From Scatosoma sp900555925 (GTDB lineage Bacteria > Bacillota > Clostridia > Christensenellales > Borkfalkiaceae), in assembly GCA_959603585.1 (NCBI GenBank), contig CAUGYD010000002.1, positions 264,694 through 328,693 on the forward strand: a stretch of 64,000 nucleotides of DNA. The letters are read 5' to 3'. Positions 24,682 to 34,418 of this stretch are shown here, piece by piece (position 1 is the first letter of the stretch; each line of letters opens with the position of its first letter). The notes beneath the pieces are model-generated. The model ran no database searches. It worked only from the letters and a program-made list of their open reading frames with translations, and was not told the origin of the DNA. Position numbers and translations under genes: made by a program.

Positions 24682-27123
24682 TCATAATGCCCGATAGCGG
24701 AGCGTCAGAATTTCTATCCTTCCCGACGTCGAGAATATGCCGAGCTGACCGCTCATGAAAGCGCAGTCGTCCGAGGCTTCTATACGATATTTATCGTCCA
24801 AAACGACAACAAAACGGTTGCTCTCGGCGCGAACGGAAAGCGTATGCGAAGCCCCGTCGGAAATATCCCCAATTCTTGCCGCCTGCAACGTCTCCTCTCC
24901 GTAATCGTAACGATTGAGCGTGATGAGCTGCCTGCTCAGTTGCAAATAATACCCCTGCCATGATTGAACGGGCTGCTGGGAATGATAAGAATAGTTCTCT
25001 GCACGAAGCATGATTCCCAAATCGGAATTGCTCGAAAGCTCACAGCGGAAAGAAATTTCCGCCTCGAAATCCGAAATCCCGGAATTTCCCCACAGTGCCA
25101 CGCTATGCGTATCCTCTCCCGTCACCGCGAGAGCGCTTCCGTCGTATTCCACGTTGCCGCGGACTTTTTCAAACTCGGATAAATCTACGTTCTCTTCGAC
25201 ATTATTTTCCGCGTGTTCATAGACTTCAAACGTCACTAACTCCGCTTTTCCAGAAATCACCTCTACCCGCATGGCCTGTACGCCTTTTTTCAGATCCAGT
25301 CTGCCCAGGGAAACTTTGACCGTCTCGCTCCCGTTAGAGGCTGTATCAGGAATTGTACACAAAAGCTCGGAATCCCCGACGGTAATTTTTAATTTTGCAC
25401 CGCCGCTTTCCGTACTCACGCGCGCCGCAACGGAATATTTTCCGTCGGAGGGAACGTCGACTCCGTATTTGACCCAATCCTCTTTTCCGAGGACGACCGC
25501 ATAGGCGTCTTCCGAATCTATCTTTCGGATTTTCTGTTTTTCTCCGACGCGAAGTCCGCCGGATTCCCTCTCCGCCCCCGCAATGGAAAAGCCCCTGTTC
25601 TCGCCTTTCAAATATGCCGTCGCGGGGAATTTTGTCGGAAAGTTTTTGACGGCTTCAAAGTCCGACGTTCCGAATACATCGTTTGTAAAAGCGGTATACT
25701 CCACGCCCGTTTGCGTTTTATATCCTACCGCGCCCGCCGACGCTTCGGCGGCATAGGAAATGATTCGCATGCCGTTAAGGTACACGTATCCGACTCCGTC
25801 TCCGTTTTCGACGCGCACCGTGTTTAATCTCGACTTCGGATAAGAGACCTCTTTTTCCGCGATAACGCTCTCCGCTCCGTCGGATTTCCTTGAAAGAATG
25901 ATTCCCGAATCCGTGAGTCGGATAATATATTCTTTGTCTGCCGCGCCGAAATACAATTCCTGTCCTTCCGAGGGAAAGAAGTTATATTCTGCGGTAAAAT
26001 ATTCGCCCGTCTCCCCGAGGACATATCTGCCGTCTTCATTTTTCAAACTGTTTCCGTCTCTCGCTTCCGCCGTAGGGGAAGCGGGAACCATCACGGGACG
26101 GTGCGTCGTACCGTTTGATGTGAGGACGCTTCCGCTCGACAAATACCTGTCCACATTATATCTGCGGGCAGGGCCGTTCCCTACCAGACTGTGATACGCC
26201 GTATACACGGAATCGAGGTCAGGGCCGACTACGTTGCTGCTATGCCCCAAGCCGTAATGTTCGTCGTTGGTATCGATGAGCGTAACATTCTCGACGGACT
26301 GTATAAATCCCGACAAATCCGTCAGATTTTCCGCATAGGAATATGCAACCCTGTATCCCTTGGAAATGACATGATTGCCCGTATACGTAAGATAGCTGTA
26401 ATCGCCGCGCCGAAAAATTCCGGGACCCTCTATCCAATGCCTGAGATTGGCGTCCCCGAGAACTCCCGTCTTTCCCAGCGTGGAGGGACTGATATTCTCC
26501 GAATCCGTAATCTCGTTGTATTTTAATCCTGCGGGCGTAGAAGTATGCAAAAGATACAATTTCCCCTCGTCCGACACATAAAACGATCCGTCTATTCCCA
26601 TTCCGAGATTGCCGTAATCGATATCCCCGGGATCTCCGTTATCCGATTTGCTGAACAGCTTAAAGCCTTCCGTCGGACTTTCGGAGCGATAGATATAATG
26701 CCCCTTTCCGCCGCGGGACTGACACATATAAAACCAACCGTTATAGTAAATTACTTCGGGAGCGTAGGCTCCGTGGGAAGTCGCCTCCGTCTCCGCTACC
26801 GCCAGCCCTTTGTACGTCCAATGGATGAGGTCTTCCGATTCAAAAACTTTGATTCCGTCGCAAGGGTCGGAGGTAGAAGGATAAAGGTAGTATTTCCCGT
26901 TATACCGCATGACGAAAGGATCTCCGATTCCGTATTCGCCCTCCGGTCCCGTTGCGGCGGAAGAACCCCACTGACCTTCTATCTCTATATGGTTTTCATA
27001 GCGCTCCGTTTCGACGGGAAGATATTCGATTTCTTCTCCTCTGTCCGTCTTTCCGTCCGAACAGCCTGTACCCGTCATCAGCGCCGCGGCAAGTATCGCC
27101 AAAACAATGTCTCTCCTTTTCAT
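24682..27123 (-). CDS. GH43-type lipoprotein glycosidase (A)
   Basis: An 813-residue surface enzyme that would remove arabinose or xylose units from plant glycans. Signal peptide with lipobox GTGC (Cys21). The five-bladed propeller (about 60-370) shows the GH43 triad: general base Asp68 (GIGDPFVMRYNGKYYLY), pKa-modulating Asp178 (GMGIDGSFYV) and general acid Glu232 (WIEGPGIF). Residues about 400-500 are a beta-sandwich, about 520-650 a CBM6-like module (VYEH end), and about 660-813 a concanavalin-type fold (GYYLQLSRQLITLNRY). CGGAG precedes the ATG. It shares its architecture with the GH43 gene upstream, so the two arose by duplication. Confidence 0.88.
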   Translation of the reverse strand: MKRRDIVLAILAAALMTGTGCSDGKTDRGEEIEYLPVETERYENHIEIEGQWGSSAATGPEGEYGIGDPFVMRYNGKYYLYPSTSDPCDGIKVFESEDLIHWTYKGLAVAETEATSHGAYAPEVIYYNGWFYMCQSRGGKGHYIYRSESPTEGFKLFSKSDNGDPGDIDYGNLGMGIDGSFYVSDEGKLYLLHTSTPAGLKYNEITDSENISPSTLGKTGVLGDANLRHWIEGPGIFRRGDYSYLTYTGNHVISKGYRVAYSYAENLTDLSGFIQSVENVTLIDTNDEHYGLGHSSNVVGPDLDSVYTAYHSLVGNGPARRYNVDRYLSSGSVLTSNGTTHRPVMVPASPTAEARDGNSLKNEDGRYVLGETGEYFTAEYNFFPSEGQELYFGAADKEYIIRLTDSGIILSRKSDGAESVIAEKEVSYPKSRLNTVRVENGDGVGYVYLNGMRIISYAAEASAGAVGYKTQTGVEYTAFTNDVFGTSDFEAVKNFPTKFPATAYLKGENRGFSIAGAERESGGLRVGEKQKIRKIDSEDAYAVVLGKEDWVKYGVDVPSDGKYSVAARVSTESGGAKLKITVGDSELLCTIPDTASNGSETVKVSLGRLDLKKGVQAMRVEVISGKAELVTFEVYEHAENNVEENVDLSEFEKVRGNVEYDGSALAVTGEDTHSVALWGNSGISDFEAEISFRCELSSNSDLGIMLRAENYSYHSQQPVQSWQGYYLQLSRQLITLNRYDYGEETLQAARIGDISDGASHTLSVRAESNRFVVVLDDKYRIEASDDCAFMSGQLGIFSTSGRIEILTLRYRAL

Positions 27124-27141
27124 AATTTTTCTCCGTTTTTC

Positions 27142-27176
27142 GGAAAACCGCGCCGAATCACTTCCGCGCGGTTTCC
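27142..27176 (-). repeat. Hairpin between the two GH43 genes
   Basis: GGAAACCGCG and CGCGGTTTTCC arms with a 14-base loop and one bulge. No T run follows. It may slow transcription or stabilise the upstream message, setting unequal levels of the two enzymes. Confidence 0.5.
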
Positions 27177-27198
27177 TTTATCCCGAACCTTTCCTCCG

Positions 27199-29700
27199 TC
27201 AGGCGGAAACTTTCAGATTGCGGAACACGGCCGCCGCCCCGTTGGTATAAAGGCCTATTTTGCCATTGACAAACGCCCATGAGTCGGTTACGTCGATGAG
27301 CTTTGTCTCTCCCGACCATACGACGATATGGTTGCCTCGAACCTGTATTTTCAGGGGAATAAATTCGTCGCTCGTCGCAAACGGATTATTTTGAACCATC
27401 GTCCCTATCGTCTGAGAACCGTCCGAATAATTGAGGCTTTCGAGAACGATTTGATTATTATTGACCGCCAGATAATAACCCTGCAAGCTCATATAATTAT
27501 CATACGAGGAGGCCGCGTAATTTTTGGCATGGAATACGATTCCCGCCGTCGAAGTGCCCGTCTTGCCTTCCAGCTTGATTTCCACCTCCAAAGTGAAATC
27601 GGTAATCGTATTGTCCCCGAAATATACCAATTGACGCGTACCTGCTTTGGCGTAATGCCCGCCGTCTTTCAGTTTCCAAATCGTTTTATAGTCGGCGCCT
27701 TTTTCCGCATATTCGGAAAGGGACTGTTCATAGGAAGGAGTCACGTCGCTCGTTTCCACAAAGCGGAAACAAGCAAAATTGATCGCTTCCTTTCCCGTGT
27801 TTTCCAGACGCAAAACCCGAATGCCCTTCTCCGCCTCAATCTCTCCGACGAGCGCTTTAACGTACGTTTCGTCCGTCTGTATCTCGGGAAGCGTACAACG
27901 GATAACCGTCCCGTCATCGAGCTTTATGCCGATTTTTTTGCCGCCGTCCTCCGCACGATAGACGAGTTCCAGTCCGTATCTCCCCGACTCTTTGAAGTTC
28001 ACGAGATAGGAAGCATAATCGTTTTGCGCGCCTAACGTCAGGGATTTGACGCCGTTGAGAGAACCGCCGTCCTCTATCGTGGAAATGCCGCTTTCGTCTC
28101 CCAGTTTTACGGGGACGTTATAGGTATTTTCATAGAGATAGTCGGAAGCGCCTATCGTACCCAGTGCCTGCTTCGCTTCTCTTTGATCGCTCATGCCCAT
28201 GGCGACGTTGCTGTAAGCGGTATATCCCACCGCCGCGGATTCCGAAAGTCCCTTATAGCCGATCTTTCCGGCAGACGTATTCAGCGAGGCGTCGTCGATT
28301 TTCGTCATGTTATCGAAAACGACGTCTACTTTCCCGTCGCGCGAAGATACGCGGACGGTATGCAGCTTGGAAGCGTCGAAATCGTTGACGAGCGTACCCG
28401 TCGCCACCGTCGAAAGCGTACCCGATTTACATTCGGAAAGGACGATTGTCTTTGCGTTCAAATCGACGGTAACGCTCGCATAATTATCGGCGTCCCGCCA
28501 AGAGAACACATACTCCGAAGAAGATGCGCCCGAGAGGTTATATTCCACGGTAAAATTCGCTTCCGCAGCCGTATTGCTGAGAATAAAGTCCCCTTGCGTA
28601 TCGAACTTTTCCGCATCTGTTCCCGTCGCGTAAAATTCGGGAAGCGTGGGCGCTATGCTGCCCTCCAAGTTTGCCGAAGCGGTCATCTGAGTACCGTTGA
28701 ACAACAAGCGGTCTATTCCCAGACTCCTGTTGGGGCCGCCGGAGGAATTGAGCATATGGTACACGAGATAATAAGAATCCATATCCGGCCCCATTACCGT
28801 GGAAGAATGCCCGATGCCTTTCAAAGCGCCTTCCGTTTCCAGAATCATGGGATTATTCGCCGCCCGCGTGAAGGCATTCCTGTCGATACCGCCCGAAGAG
28901 GTGGTGAGGGAATCCGCCGTGGAATAGGCGATACGATAACCGTCTGACGCCACGTGGTTGCCCGTGTAAGTGAGATAATAGATTCCGTCCCGTTTGAGAA
29001 TATACGAGCCTTCCGTCCAGCCGCCGATAGAGGTATTGTTGAGTTGAGGGGTGGAGGAAGCGTTCACGCTGAGCATGGAATCCATTTTCGCCATGCGGAT
29101 TCCACCGTCGGAGGCATAGGTAAAGTACATCGATTCATCGTCGTCGATTAAGACGGATCCGTCGATGGACATGCCGAAATTATTCGTCTCTTTGACAAAG
29201 GGGCCTTCCGGTTTATCCGAGGTGAGAATATAGTGTCCGCTGCCCGCGGGAGAGGTATACATATAGAACGTTCCGTTCCAGTAATATACCTCGGGGGCAT
29301 AAGCCGCCTTCGTAACGGGATCTTGGGAAACATAGCCTTCGCGGAGTCCCTCGCCCGTTATGGGCGTCCAATGGATGAGGTCGGCGGATTTATACGCACG
29401 CACGCCGAGCTCGGAATCCAGTGTGGAGCAATAGAGATAATAAACGCCGTTGTACCTCATGACAAAGGGGTCGCCTATGCCGTAGCCTTCCCATTGATTG
29501 GAGATAGTTGTCTTATCTCCCATCAAATATTCGTTATAATCCTTATTATCGTAAGTGGAGAATAACGTATTCGGGTCGGTATAATTCCCGCCGGAAGAAC
29601 CGCTGTCGGAACTTGCCGAACCGCTTTCCCCACAAGCCGCACCACTCAGAAGCAACGCCGCCGATAAAGCCAGCACCGATACCTTTTTGAATATTTTCAT
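27199..29700 (-). CDS. GH43-type lipoprotein glycosidase (B)
   Basis: An 833-residue paralogue of the neighbouring GH43 protein. The signal peptide ends in lipobox GAAC (Cys23), followed by a Ser/Gly linker that fits surface anchoring. The propeller carries Asp77 (GIGDPFVMRYNGVYYLY), Asp180 (GMSIDGSVLI) and Glu230 (WTEGSYILKRDG). After it come a beta-sandwich (about 380-490), a CBM-like module (about 520-650) and a final lectin-like fold (about 680-833, GYYLAVNNNQIVLES). Start ATG 29700 has GGGAGG 9 bases upstream. It lies 20 bases from the CBM9-like lipoprotein gene. Likely alpha-L-arabinofuranosidase or beta-xylosidase activity; the exact subfamily needs comparison. Confidence 0.88.
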   Translation of the reverse strand: MKIFKKVSVLALSAALLLSGAACGESGSASSDSGSSGGNYTDPNTLFSTYDNKDYNEYLMGDKTTISNQWEGYGIGDPFVMRYNGVYYLYCSTLDSELGVRAYKSADLIHWTPITGEGLREGYVSQDPVTKAAYAPEVYYWNGTFYMYTSPAGSGHYILTSDKPEGPFVKETNNFGMSIDGSVLIDDDESMYFTYASDGGIRMAKMDSMLSVNASSTPQLNNTSIGGWTEGSYILKRDGIYYLTYTGNHVASDGYRIAYSTADSLTTSSGGIDRNAFTRAANNPMILETEGALKGIGHSSTVMGPDMDSYYLVYHMLNSSGGPNRSLGIDRLLFNGTQMTASANLEGSIAPTLPEFYATGTDAEKFDTQGDFILSNTAAEANFTVEYNLSGASSSEYVFSWRDADNYASVTVDLNAKTIVLSECKSGTLSTVATGTLVNDFDASKLHTVRVSSRDGKVDVVFDNMTKIDDASLNTSAGKIGYKGLSESAAVGYTAYSNVAMGMSDQREAKQALGTIGASDYLYENTYNVPVKLGDESGISTIEDGGSLNGVKSLTLGAQNDYASYLVNFKESGRYGLELVYRAEDGGKKIGIKLDDGTVIRCTLPEIQTDETYVKALVGEIEAEKGIRVLRLENTGKEAINFACFRFVETSDVTPSYEQSLSEYAEKGADYKTIWKLKDGGHYAKAGTRQLVYFGDNTITDFTLEVEIKLEGKTGTSTAGIVFHAKNYAASSYDNYMSLQGYYLAVNNNQIVLESLNYSDGSQTIGTMVQNNPFATSDEFIPLKIQVRGNHIVVWSGETKLIDVTDSWAFVNGKIGLYTNGAAAVFRNLKVSA

Positions 29701-29719
29701 CGATTTTTTCCTCCCGCCG

Positions 29720-32700
29720 TCAGGCCTTGTTATTATTTTCTGCCTTGTACAAAGTTCCGTCCGCGGCAACGCGCACATACTGCGTAGGCATCGCGGCGTC
29801 TATCCTTTCACCGCCAAAATAGCAATCGTAAGCGGGGTCGTACAGATGATGGTCGCCGGCATTATGCGACGCTTCCCTCATGGCTACCCCGAACACGTCC
29901 TCTGCGCCGATACCGAGAGTCGAATACTCTACCGTCAGGCTGAACGTCGTGACGCCGCCCTCTCTCGAAATCTCGATTGAACCGATTTTATCTGCTTCGG
30001 TCGCGCTCCACCACGGTCTCCCCGCCTTTCCGTATACCGTTCCGTCCGACGAAATTTTAATTAAATAATCCACGCCGTTCCAATCCGATTTATCCTCGGT
30101 CGCTCCCGTATCGAAATAGATGAGCACCATTTCATTTTCGGTTCCTTCTTTCGAAAAATCGCCCGTCGTGATAAATTCAAACGTTACGCCTTCTCCGTCA
30201 CGTTTCGATACTCCTGCGTAAAAATCGTCCGCTTCATTTACGGGACGACTGCCCGCCGCCGTATCTGTATTTTCGCCCGTGGCGAAATGAATTTCATAGG
30301 AGTGTAAATCCAGCGCGGTGTTATCCGCTTTTGCGTACATCTCGTTATAAGCGCCGATACGCACATAATCCTGCGGCATTTCGGGCTTGACGAACGCCTC
30401 TCCGTTCGCGCCGGGAAGCGCAAAATTATCCCAGCCGTCCCAATCGCCGGCGCCGTTATTCGCGCTCGTGGACCACTGCCCCAAAGAAATTCCGATGACT
30501 TCCGTGGGCGTTATCCCCTCCTCGGCGTTTCTCTGGCCAAAGAAGGCATACGGCAGGGTAAAGTAAACTTCCGGCTTTGTATCTTTATTGAGAACGGTCA
30601 ATTTCATATCTGCGGGAGCCGTTTCGTTCTTCGTGCCCTCGCCCCAATTGACGATCGTAAAAGTGCCGTCCGCATTGAGATTAAAAAGATAATCGCTCGT
30701 ATCCCGCGCATTGTCCCCGGCACTCGCCTTCGTATCTACGAACAATTCGATTCTGCCCGTAAATGCCTTTTCCCCGATAAATTTGAATTCGAAACCCGTC
30801 GCAGAACGAGTCACATAACCGGTGAAATGAGAGAAATCGTCGCTCTTATCCGCAATTAGTCCGCTCATCTTCGCATAGTCGAGCATCATATCCACAGTGC
30901 CGAAATCAAAATCCGTTTCCGTACTTTCGACGTCTCCCGCCTTGAAGGTGAGTTCGACGGAAATATAGCCGTCCTTTTCAACGAGAACCGTACAATCTAC
31001 CGCGGGGAAATTTTCAATGACAAATTTCCCTTCCGCGTCCGTCGTCGCCGTCAGCTCGCTGTTGCCCGACACCGTCACCAAAGCGCCCGACACGGGGCCG
31101 TTTACGTTGGTTACCGTACCCGTCGCCGTTACGTAATGAATGGAGGAATCGGAAATGAGTTTGACGTCAATCGCGTGCGAGGAAGCGCCCGAAAGCTCTT
31201 CAGCGGTCTTTGTCACTTCGCTTGCCGCATAGCCTTCCTTTTCAAAACGAATGACTATATCTTCTGCCGTAGAGACGCCGGAAAGCGTATATTTCCCCTC
31301 TGCGTCCGTCACGGTCATCAAATCGGTTCCTTTGACGGAGACGGCAACGCCTTTTATCGCAGTTCCCATAACGCTGTCCGTCACCTTTCCCGAAAGGAGC
31401 ACCGTTTCCGATTCGAGCGTGACGTTCTCAGACCAGGAATAATGCGTATCGAAATAGCCTGCGGGGATTTCCGTCGTCTTTGTGAGATACCCTTGGCGGG
31501 AATAGACGACTTCCATCTTATCCGAGCCCGCGGGAACTTTCATAGACCATGCGCCGTTCGTGCCCGTCGTCGTGGAATATTCGCCCACCGCAACGCGGAC
31601 GCCGCCCATTCCCGCATTGCCGGATAAATTGACCATGGAAGTGTTGTTTTCCTGACGGTACAATTCGTTTATCGCGCTGAGACGAATGAAGGTCTTCGGC
31701 GTTTCGGGCGCCACGAATTGCCCTGCAAAGCCCCAGCCGTCCCAATCGCTGGCCGAATCGGACCATTGTCCCAAAGAGATGCCGAATACTTCGAGAGGCG
31801 TGATGTCGAGATATTCATAAGGAATAAAGAAACGCGCCTCATATCCGTTTGTTCCGTTAGAATACAAATCGTATTCCAGCCCCGCCGTCACGAACGCACC
31901 GCCCGCGAAATGGGTGCCTCCGATAGTTCCGTCGGCGTTCAAATCGAAACGCCAGCAGGTTGCGTCGTTATCTCTATGGTCTGCACATTCTTTCGTATCC
32001 AAATAAATTTCAAGATGCCCGGAAAGCTCTCTCGTGCCGACAAGATTCATTTCTATACCGTTCAAAGCGCGGGAAATCTTCATGGAGCTGTCCGCAAATT
32101 TTTCCGATTTATTGCCGAATGAACCGGTTTCTCCGTAAGGGAGGTTGAGGTTGACCTCTCCCAAGGCGGAAACCGCGTCCCCGTCCGTCACGAGGTCATC
32201 TTTGGAAATCCGCGTTTCACTGTCCCCGTAACCGGATTTGCTCACAGTCAAAACGACGTCGTCTTCCGCAGGAACGCCCTCGATGCGGAAAGAACCGTCC
32301 GCCGCCGTCTCCGCTTGAAGGAGAGTACCGTCCACGCGCACCGTTGCGCCGGAAACGACTCCGTTGACGATGTTTTTCACCGTTCCCGTCAACGCGGTCT
32401 TTTTAATGGATTCTTCGTTCTTGATATATATGTTCTTCAATACCCTGCCCCCGTCACTCGCGCGGAGTTCGCTGCGAAGATACGTCACGGAGTTGCCGAT
32501 ATACCCGTCTTTCGTCACCGTTACGACATAGTCATAATCGGAGTCAACCTTTTCGATGATGAAATATCCCTGCGAATCGCTCGTATAGGAGAGCAGCTCT
32601 CCGTCCACGGTAACCGTGACGGCGGCGCCTTCCACGGGTTCTTCCGTAACGCTGTCTAAAACGTAACCCGCCATATCAGCGTCGGGTTTTTCTTCGCTGT

Positions 32701-33496
32701 CGCGAGAAAGAAGGTTATTGTCTTTATCGAGCAAAATATAATTATCGGGCGTCTGCGGCTCGCAGAGTTTACCTTCAAACTCCCAGCCGTACCAATCCCA
32801 ATCGGTACCCGAAGCACTGCCTGAACCGAATTTATCTACCTGACCGAAAGATACGGCTACCGTATCGTCCTTCTCTATGCCGATTTGCGAATACGGAACC
32901 ATGACTTCTACGCTATATCCCCTGTCGTTTGCCTCCGTGCCGTCGTTGAGAGTTCCGTCAAGTGCAACCTCATAGTCGATGAGTCCGTTCCAATTTCCCC
33001 AACCGCTGCCGGAACCCTGCATGATTCTGGTCTTGCCGTGGATTCCGAGATTGATTTGATAATCGTCGTTTTGAGGCTTTAAGCCGCCGTCCGCCAAGGT
33101 ATCGAGATAAAATTCTATGCTGTCGCTGCGCGTGACGGAATCATCGTTGGCGTTGCCCTCGGTAAGAAGAATCGTATCTTCCACCTCGAAAAAGAAGAAC
33201 AGCGCTTCCTCGCCGCGATATGCCTTTACGGTAGCCGCTCCGCCGTGGCCGAAAGTAGCCAAAACTTCCGTGTTTTTCCAAGCCTCGTCGTCGCCTTTAC
33301 CGTCGATGACGAGCTCGGGAGCCGCATAATTCCCGTCGAAATCGAACTGTCCGCCGCCCGACTCCTTATCGGGGTTATAATCCTGATAAGAGTCTCCGTT
33401 TCCGCCGCCGATCCCGCCGCTTTCGCCGCAAGCCGCGGCCAGCAGAGAAAACGCCGTCGTCAGCACTGCAACCGTACGAATCCACTTTTTTCTCAT
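29720..33496 (-). CDS. Large lipoprotein with alternating CBM9-like and carboxypeptidase-regulatory-like domains
   Basis: A 1258-residue surface protein with no recognisable catalytic domain. Lipobox LAAAC (Cys23) and a Gly-rich tether come first. Four CBM9/DOMON-like modules follow at about 57-260, 460-610, 880-1050 and 1085-1250, marked by SDSIEFYLDT-like strands and GISLGQWS / DWDGW repeats. Between them are about five CarboxypepD_reg-like sandwiches (275-340, 370-430, 620-675, 700-765, 790-850) with the GYFIIEKV / GKYTLSGV pattern. Start ATG 33496 has AGGAGG 7 bases upstream. Its place between the importer and the GH43 enzymes suggests a cell-surface glycan-binding protein that passes oligosaccharides to the binding protein. 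Function is inferred. Confidence 0.82.
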   Translation of the reverse strand: MRKKWIRTVAVLTTAFSLLAAACGESGGIGGGNGDSYQDYNPDKESGGGQFDFDGNYAAPELVIDGKGDDEAWKNTEVLATFGHGGAATVKAYRGEEALFFFFEVEDTILLTEGNANDDSVTRSDSIEFYLDTLADGGLKPQNDDYQINLGIHGKTRIMQGSGSGWGNWNGLIDYEVALDGTLNDGTEANDRGYSVEVMVPYSQIGIEKDDTVAVSFGQVDKFGSGSASGTDWDWYGWEFEGKLCEPQTPDNYILLDKDNNLLSRDSEEKPDADMAGYVLDSVTEEPVEGAAVTVTVDGELLSYTSDSQGYFIIEKVDSDYDYVVTVTKDGYIGNSVTYLRSELRASDGGRVLKNIYIKNEESIKKTALTGTVKNIVNGVVSGATVRVDGTLLQAETAADGSFRIEGVPAEDDVVLTVSKSGYGDSETRISKDDLVTDGDAVSALGEVNLNLPYGETGSFGNKSEKFADSSMKISRALNGIEMNLVGTRELSGHLEIYLDTKECADHRDNDATCWRFDLNADGTIGGTHFAGGAFVTAGLEYDLYSNGTNGYEARFFIPYEYLDITPLEVFGISLGQWSDSASDWDGWGFAGQFVAPETPKTFIRLSAINELYRQENNTSMVNLSGNAGMGGVRVAVGEYSTTTGTNGAWSMKVPAGSDKMEVVYSRQGYLTKTTEIPAGYFDTHYSWSENVTLESETVLLSGKVTDSVMGTAIKGVAVSVKGTDLMTVTDAEGKYTLSGVSTAEDIVIRFEKEGYAASEVTKTAEELSGASSHAIDVKLISDSSIHYVTATGTVTNVNGPVSGALVTVSGNSELTATTDAEGKFVIENFPAVDCTVLVEKDGYISVELTFKAGDVESTETDFDFGTVDMMLDYAKMSGLIADKSDDFSHFTGYVTRSATGFEFKFIGEKAFTGRIELFVDTKASAGDNARDTSDYLFNLNADGTFTIVNWGEGTKNETAPADMKLTVLNKDTKPEVYFTLPYAFFGQRNAEEGITPTEVIGISLGQWSTSANNGAGDWDGWDNFALPGANGEAFVKPEMPQDYVRIGAYNEMYAKADNTALDLHSYEIHFATGENTDTAAGSRPVNEADDFYAGVSKRDGEGVTFEFITTGDFSKEGTENEMVLIYFDTGATEDKSDWNGVDYLIKISSDGTVYGKAGRPWWSATEADKIGSIEISREGGVTTFSLTVEYSTLGIGAEDVFGVAMREASHNAGDHHLYDPAYDCYFGGERIDAAMPTQYVRVAADGTLYKAENNNKA

Positions 33497-33540
33497 TTTT
33501 TGCCTCCTGTATCCTTTATTTTTTACGGCGTTCCGTCGAA

Positions 33541-34413
33541 TCAGCCTTTTACTCCGGAAATCGCCAAAGATTCGATAAAATATTTCTGACATGTAATATA
33601 GATGACGAACATGGGAATGCTCGAAAGTACTGCTCCGGCCATGATGAGCGGCAGGTTTGTTCCGCCGGAATTATCCGAGTTAATGCGCGCCATCATGGGT
33701 TGCAAAGTCATGGTTTCATAGCTTTTCAAATAAATTGCGGGCGCAAAATAATCGTTCCAGATACCGATAAACCAAAAGATAATCTGGGCGGCGAGCGCCG
33801 TCTTGACCATAGGAATCATCACGGAAACGAACATGCGCATATAGCCCGCGCCGTCTATCTTCGCCGCTTCAAAAAAGGCATTGGAAATCCCGCGCATATA
33901 CTGAATTAAAAAGAACATCATCGAGATGTTTCCGAATAAGCCCGGCAAAATCAGCGGCCACAGCGTATCAAACATATTGAGCGCCATAAAGGCCCTGAAT
34001 TGCGGCATCATGAGCGCCGCATACGGCACCATCATACCGCTCATCAAAAAGAGCAGCCAAAAATTTTTATGGGGCAATTTCAGTTTAGCAAAGCTAAACG
34101 CCGCCATGGAGGAGACGAATGTCCCCACCGCGATGACGGAAACTTCCACGATTAAAGTGTTGCCCACGCCTCTGAGCAGCGGGACTACCGTCCATATTTC
34201 TTTGTAATTGCTGAAAATCCAGTGTTTCGGAAAGAGCACGAGGGTGAGACTCATTGCCTCATAATCGTCCTTGAAGGAGGTCAATAACATCCAGATATAG
34301 GGAAACATGAGAACGAACGCGCCTAAAACGAGCAACAGATAAATGAGCACCCTCGAGGCGATATGTAAACCCTTACGCGCTGCATCTGTATTGATTTGTT
34401 TTACATTTTCCAT
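33541..34413 (-). CDS. Sugar ABC transporter permease (MalG/AraQ type)
   Basis: A 290-residue inner-membrane subunit of a CUT1 carbohydrate importer with six helices. The EAA loop is EAAKIDGAGYMRMFVSVMIPM (about 185-205). GAGGAG lies 8 bases before ATG 34413; an earlier frame start overlaps the other permease. It pairs with the permease 5 bases upstream. No ATPase gene is nearby, so a shared MsmX/MsiK-type ATPase elsewhere is expected, as is common in Firmicutes. Confidence 0.92.
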   Translation of the reverse strand: MENVKQINTDAARKGLHIASRVLIYLLLVLGAFVLMFPYIWMLLTSFKDDYEAMSLTLVLFPKHWIFSNYKEIWTVVPLLRGVGNTLIVEVSVIAVGTFVSSMAAFSFAKLKLPHKNFWLLFLMSGMMVPYAALMMPQFRAFMALNMFDTLWPLILPGLFGNISMMFFLIQYMRGISNAFFEAAKIDGAGYMRMFVSVMIPMVKTALAAQIIFWFIGIWNDYFAPAIYLKSYETMTLQPMMARINSDNSGGTNLPLIMAGAVLSSIPMFVIYITCQKYFIESLAISGVKG

Positions 34414-34418
34414 GACCG

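Noticed and set aside
29720..33496. Treating the repeats in the large lipoprotein gene as DNA repeats or CRISPR-like structure
   Set aside because: They are diverged protein-domain repeats in one reading frame, with no identical spacer-repeat pattern.
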